The translations under genes were made by a program, and so were the position numbers. Shown here one piece after another: positions 62,829-64,000 of a DNA stretch of 64,000 bases (the stretch's first letter is position 1; every line of letters begins with the position of its first letter). Under the pieces are notes generated by a model that saw nothing but the letters and a program-made list of their open reading frames with translations, had not been told where the DNA came from and searched no databases. The stretch lies in the NCBI RefSeq assembly GCF_014306135.1, contig NZ_JACRWD010000001.1, forward strand, positions 992,001 through 1,056,000, in the 5' to 3' direction. Source of the DNA: Paraclostridium hominis (GTDB lineage: Bacteria; Bacillota; Clostridia; Peptostreptococcales; Peptostreptococcaceae).

Positions 62829-64000
62829 ATGAATAATATTAAATTTTCAATAAAAAAAATTAAAAATATACCAACAGACCCTAAGGTTTTATATACTAAG
62901 GCAAATTTCTATATTAAATTAGGAAAACTAAATGAAGCTATCGAGTTACTAACTCAAGCTTCTGTAAGTGATTATAATAAAGCTCAATATAATTTAGCTA
63001 AAATATATAAAGATGAAGGTAATCTTGAAGAATCTGAAAAATGGTTTAAGACAGCTTTTAAAAACGGGATAGAAGAAGCTGCTTATGACTTAGGTAATAT
63101 GTATTATAAGCTAAATGCTTATGAATATTCTATATACTGGTATGAAAAAGTAGCTATATTAGGGCATTTAAAAGCACAAAACAATTTAGGTGTAGTGCAC
63201 TATAAACTAGGAGATTATAATAGATCTTTAAAATGGTTAAAGGAAGCTAGTGAAGGTAAACTATCAGATGCATTTTATAATTTAGGGATATTATATGAGA
63301 CTCTAAATGATTGTGATAAAGCTTTTGATAGTTATAAAAGAGGAGCTATATTAGGAAATACTTATGCAAAATATAATCTAGCTTTAATTTATCAAGAACA
63401 TGATGATTATAAGGAAGCTATATCTTACTACAAGCAACTATATAAAATAGGATATGAAAAAGCATGTTTTAATTTAGGGCTATTACTAGAAGAGGATAAT
63501 GATTTAGATGAAGCTAAAATTTATTATAAAAAAGGTGCAGAAAAAGGAAATATAGATTGCAATTACAGATTGGCTTATATATATGATGAACAAGAGCATT
63601 ATGAAGATGCTATAAAATATTATAAAAATGCTTATGAAAAAAATAATAAGTTAGCAGGTTATAAATTAGCAAATATATACAATAAAGATAGTAATTTAGA
63701 AGAAGCTAAGAAATACTATAAAGAAGCATCAGAAAATAATATAATTCAGGCTACAAATAACTTAGCTGGAATTTTATTTGAAGAGAAGAATTATGAAGAA
63801 GCTATAAAATTATATGAAAAAGCTATAGAAGGTGGCATAATTGAAGCCATAGAAAATATGGGAGATTTATATGCTCAAACTAATGAACTAGACAAAGCTA
63901 TAAAATATTATTTAAAAATAGATGATTTTTTATCGGTACAAATTAAATTAGCGAATATATACGAGGATTTAAAAGATTATGATAATGCTATAAAATTTTA
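62829..64000 (+). CDS. TPR/Sel1-repeat protein, 3'-truncated by the window
   Basis: Open from the ATG at 62829 (GGAG six bases upstream) to the last base, at least 390 residues. It is made of about eleven helix-pair repeats of 32-36 residues of the type YxLAxIYxDExxYEEAIxYYKKAxExG, e.g. YNLAKIYKDEGNLEESEKWF and YKLANIYNKDSNLEEAKKYY. This is between TPR and Sel1 and acts as a protein-binding scaffold. No signal peptide. The partner and the C-terminus are not visible. Confidence 0.88.
   Translation, partial: MNNIKFSIKKIKNIPTDPKVLYTKANFYIKLGKLNEAIELLTQASVSDYNKAQYNLAKIYKDEGNLEESEKWFKTAFKNGIEEAAYDLGNMYYKLNAYEYSIYWYEKVAILGHLKAQNNLGVVHYKLGDYNRSLKWLKEASEGKLSDAFYNLGILYETLNDCDKAFDSYKRGAILGNTYAKYNLALIYQEHDDYKEAISYYKQLYKIGYEKACFNLGLLLEEDNDLDEAKIYYKKGAEKGNIDCNYRLAYIYDEQEHYEDAIKYYKNAYEKNNKLAGYKLANIYNKDSNLEEAKKYYKEASENNIIQATNNLAGILFEEKNYEEAIKLYEKAIEGGIIEAIENMGDLYAQTNELDKAIKYYLKIDDFLSVQIKLANIYEDLKDYDNAIKF

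Noticed and set aside
1..64000. tRNA, rRNA, CRISPR array, prophage, insertion sequence, toxin-antitoxin pair
   Set aside because: Read through all gaps on both strands; no cloverleaf, no regularly spaced repeats, no transposase or phage gene, no paired toxin-antitoxin layout was found.

Overview
The window is about 64 kb of very AT-rich chromosome (I estimate roughly 27% G+C) with short intergenic gaps, strong AGGAGG-type ribosome binding sites, U-tailed hairpin terminators after nearly every unit and frequent GTG/TTG starts. Together with class Ib NrdEF, an adenine riboswitch on add, Firmicutes-type galT, a LexA (DinR) box and clostridial families (C_GCAxxG_C_C protein, YqeB/XdhC molybdenum hydroxylase accessory genes, 3D-domain protein), this points to an anaerobic low-GC Firmicute of the Clostridia. 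My best guess is Peptostreptococcaceae (Romboutsia/Paraclostridium/Clostridioides neighbourhood); the family is an inference. I found no rRNA, tRNA, CRISPR array, prophage or insertion sequence, so this looks like ordinary chromosome with a few odd genes.

Layout. 1-7.1 kb: 3' part of gltS, nrdEF behind a pair of NrdR boxes, a CPBP protease, a small P-loop kinase and a divergent protein kinase. 7.1-13.4 kb: a gene remnant, then a complete ribose operon rbsRKDACB with promoter and operator-like dyad. 13.5-17.2 kb: thioesterase, ferredoxin-nitroreductase divergent from a LysR regulator, L-lactate dehydrogenase. 17.3-17.7 kb: two tiny paralogous Tyr/Asp-rich peptides sharing YDYSPDY, separated by a long AT hairpin. 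17.8-24.9 kb: HAD phosphatase, an FtsZ-like protein without the GTP signature loop, a sulfurtransferase, a UvrC-like protein without the C-terminal nuclease, a U32 (TrhP-type) protein and a YkvI-type transporter. 25-30 kb: orphan histidine kinase, DUF4163/DUF3298 protein, C_GCAxxG_C_C protein, TDT transporter, a small three-helix membrane protein and a double beta-trefoil (fascin-like) protein, followed by a possible small RNA. 30.4-35.2 kb: class V aminotransferase and galK-galT-esterase. 35.4-41.6 kb: SNF2 helicase, cold shock protein and an SOS-controlled RecQ-like helicase with two HRDC domains. 41.7-48 kb: a 43-residue protein with a palindromic operator, a YitT protein, adenine riboswitch plus add, YihY, LUD and DUF362 proteins, and a pentapeptide-repeat/two-helix membrane protein. 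48-56.2 kb: ABC transporter pair, sfsA, G5/3D cell wall protein, M42 aminopeptidase and a split permease. 56.5-64 kb: frameshifted nhaA, a molybdenum hydroxylase accessory operon (YqeB, XdhC, MoaA-like, MOSC), an acyltransferase, small proteins and a TPR protein cut by the window end.

Functional links. The rbs operon imports and phosphorylates ribose under its own LacI-type repressor. galK-galT handle galactose. The adenine riboswitch makes add expression depend on adenine. The NrdR boxes and LexA box tie nrdEF and the RecQ-like helicase to dNTP supply and DNA damage. The YqeB-XdhC-MoaA-like-MOSC block should serve maturation of a (probably selenium-dependent) molybdenum hydroxylase encoded elsewhere. 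The most unusual items are the twin YDYSPDY peptides, the MoaA paralogue with its radical-SAM cluster motif deleted, and the FtsZ-like protein without a GTP-binding loop.
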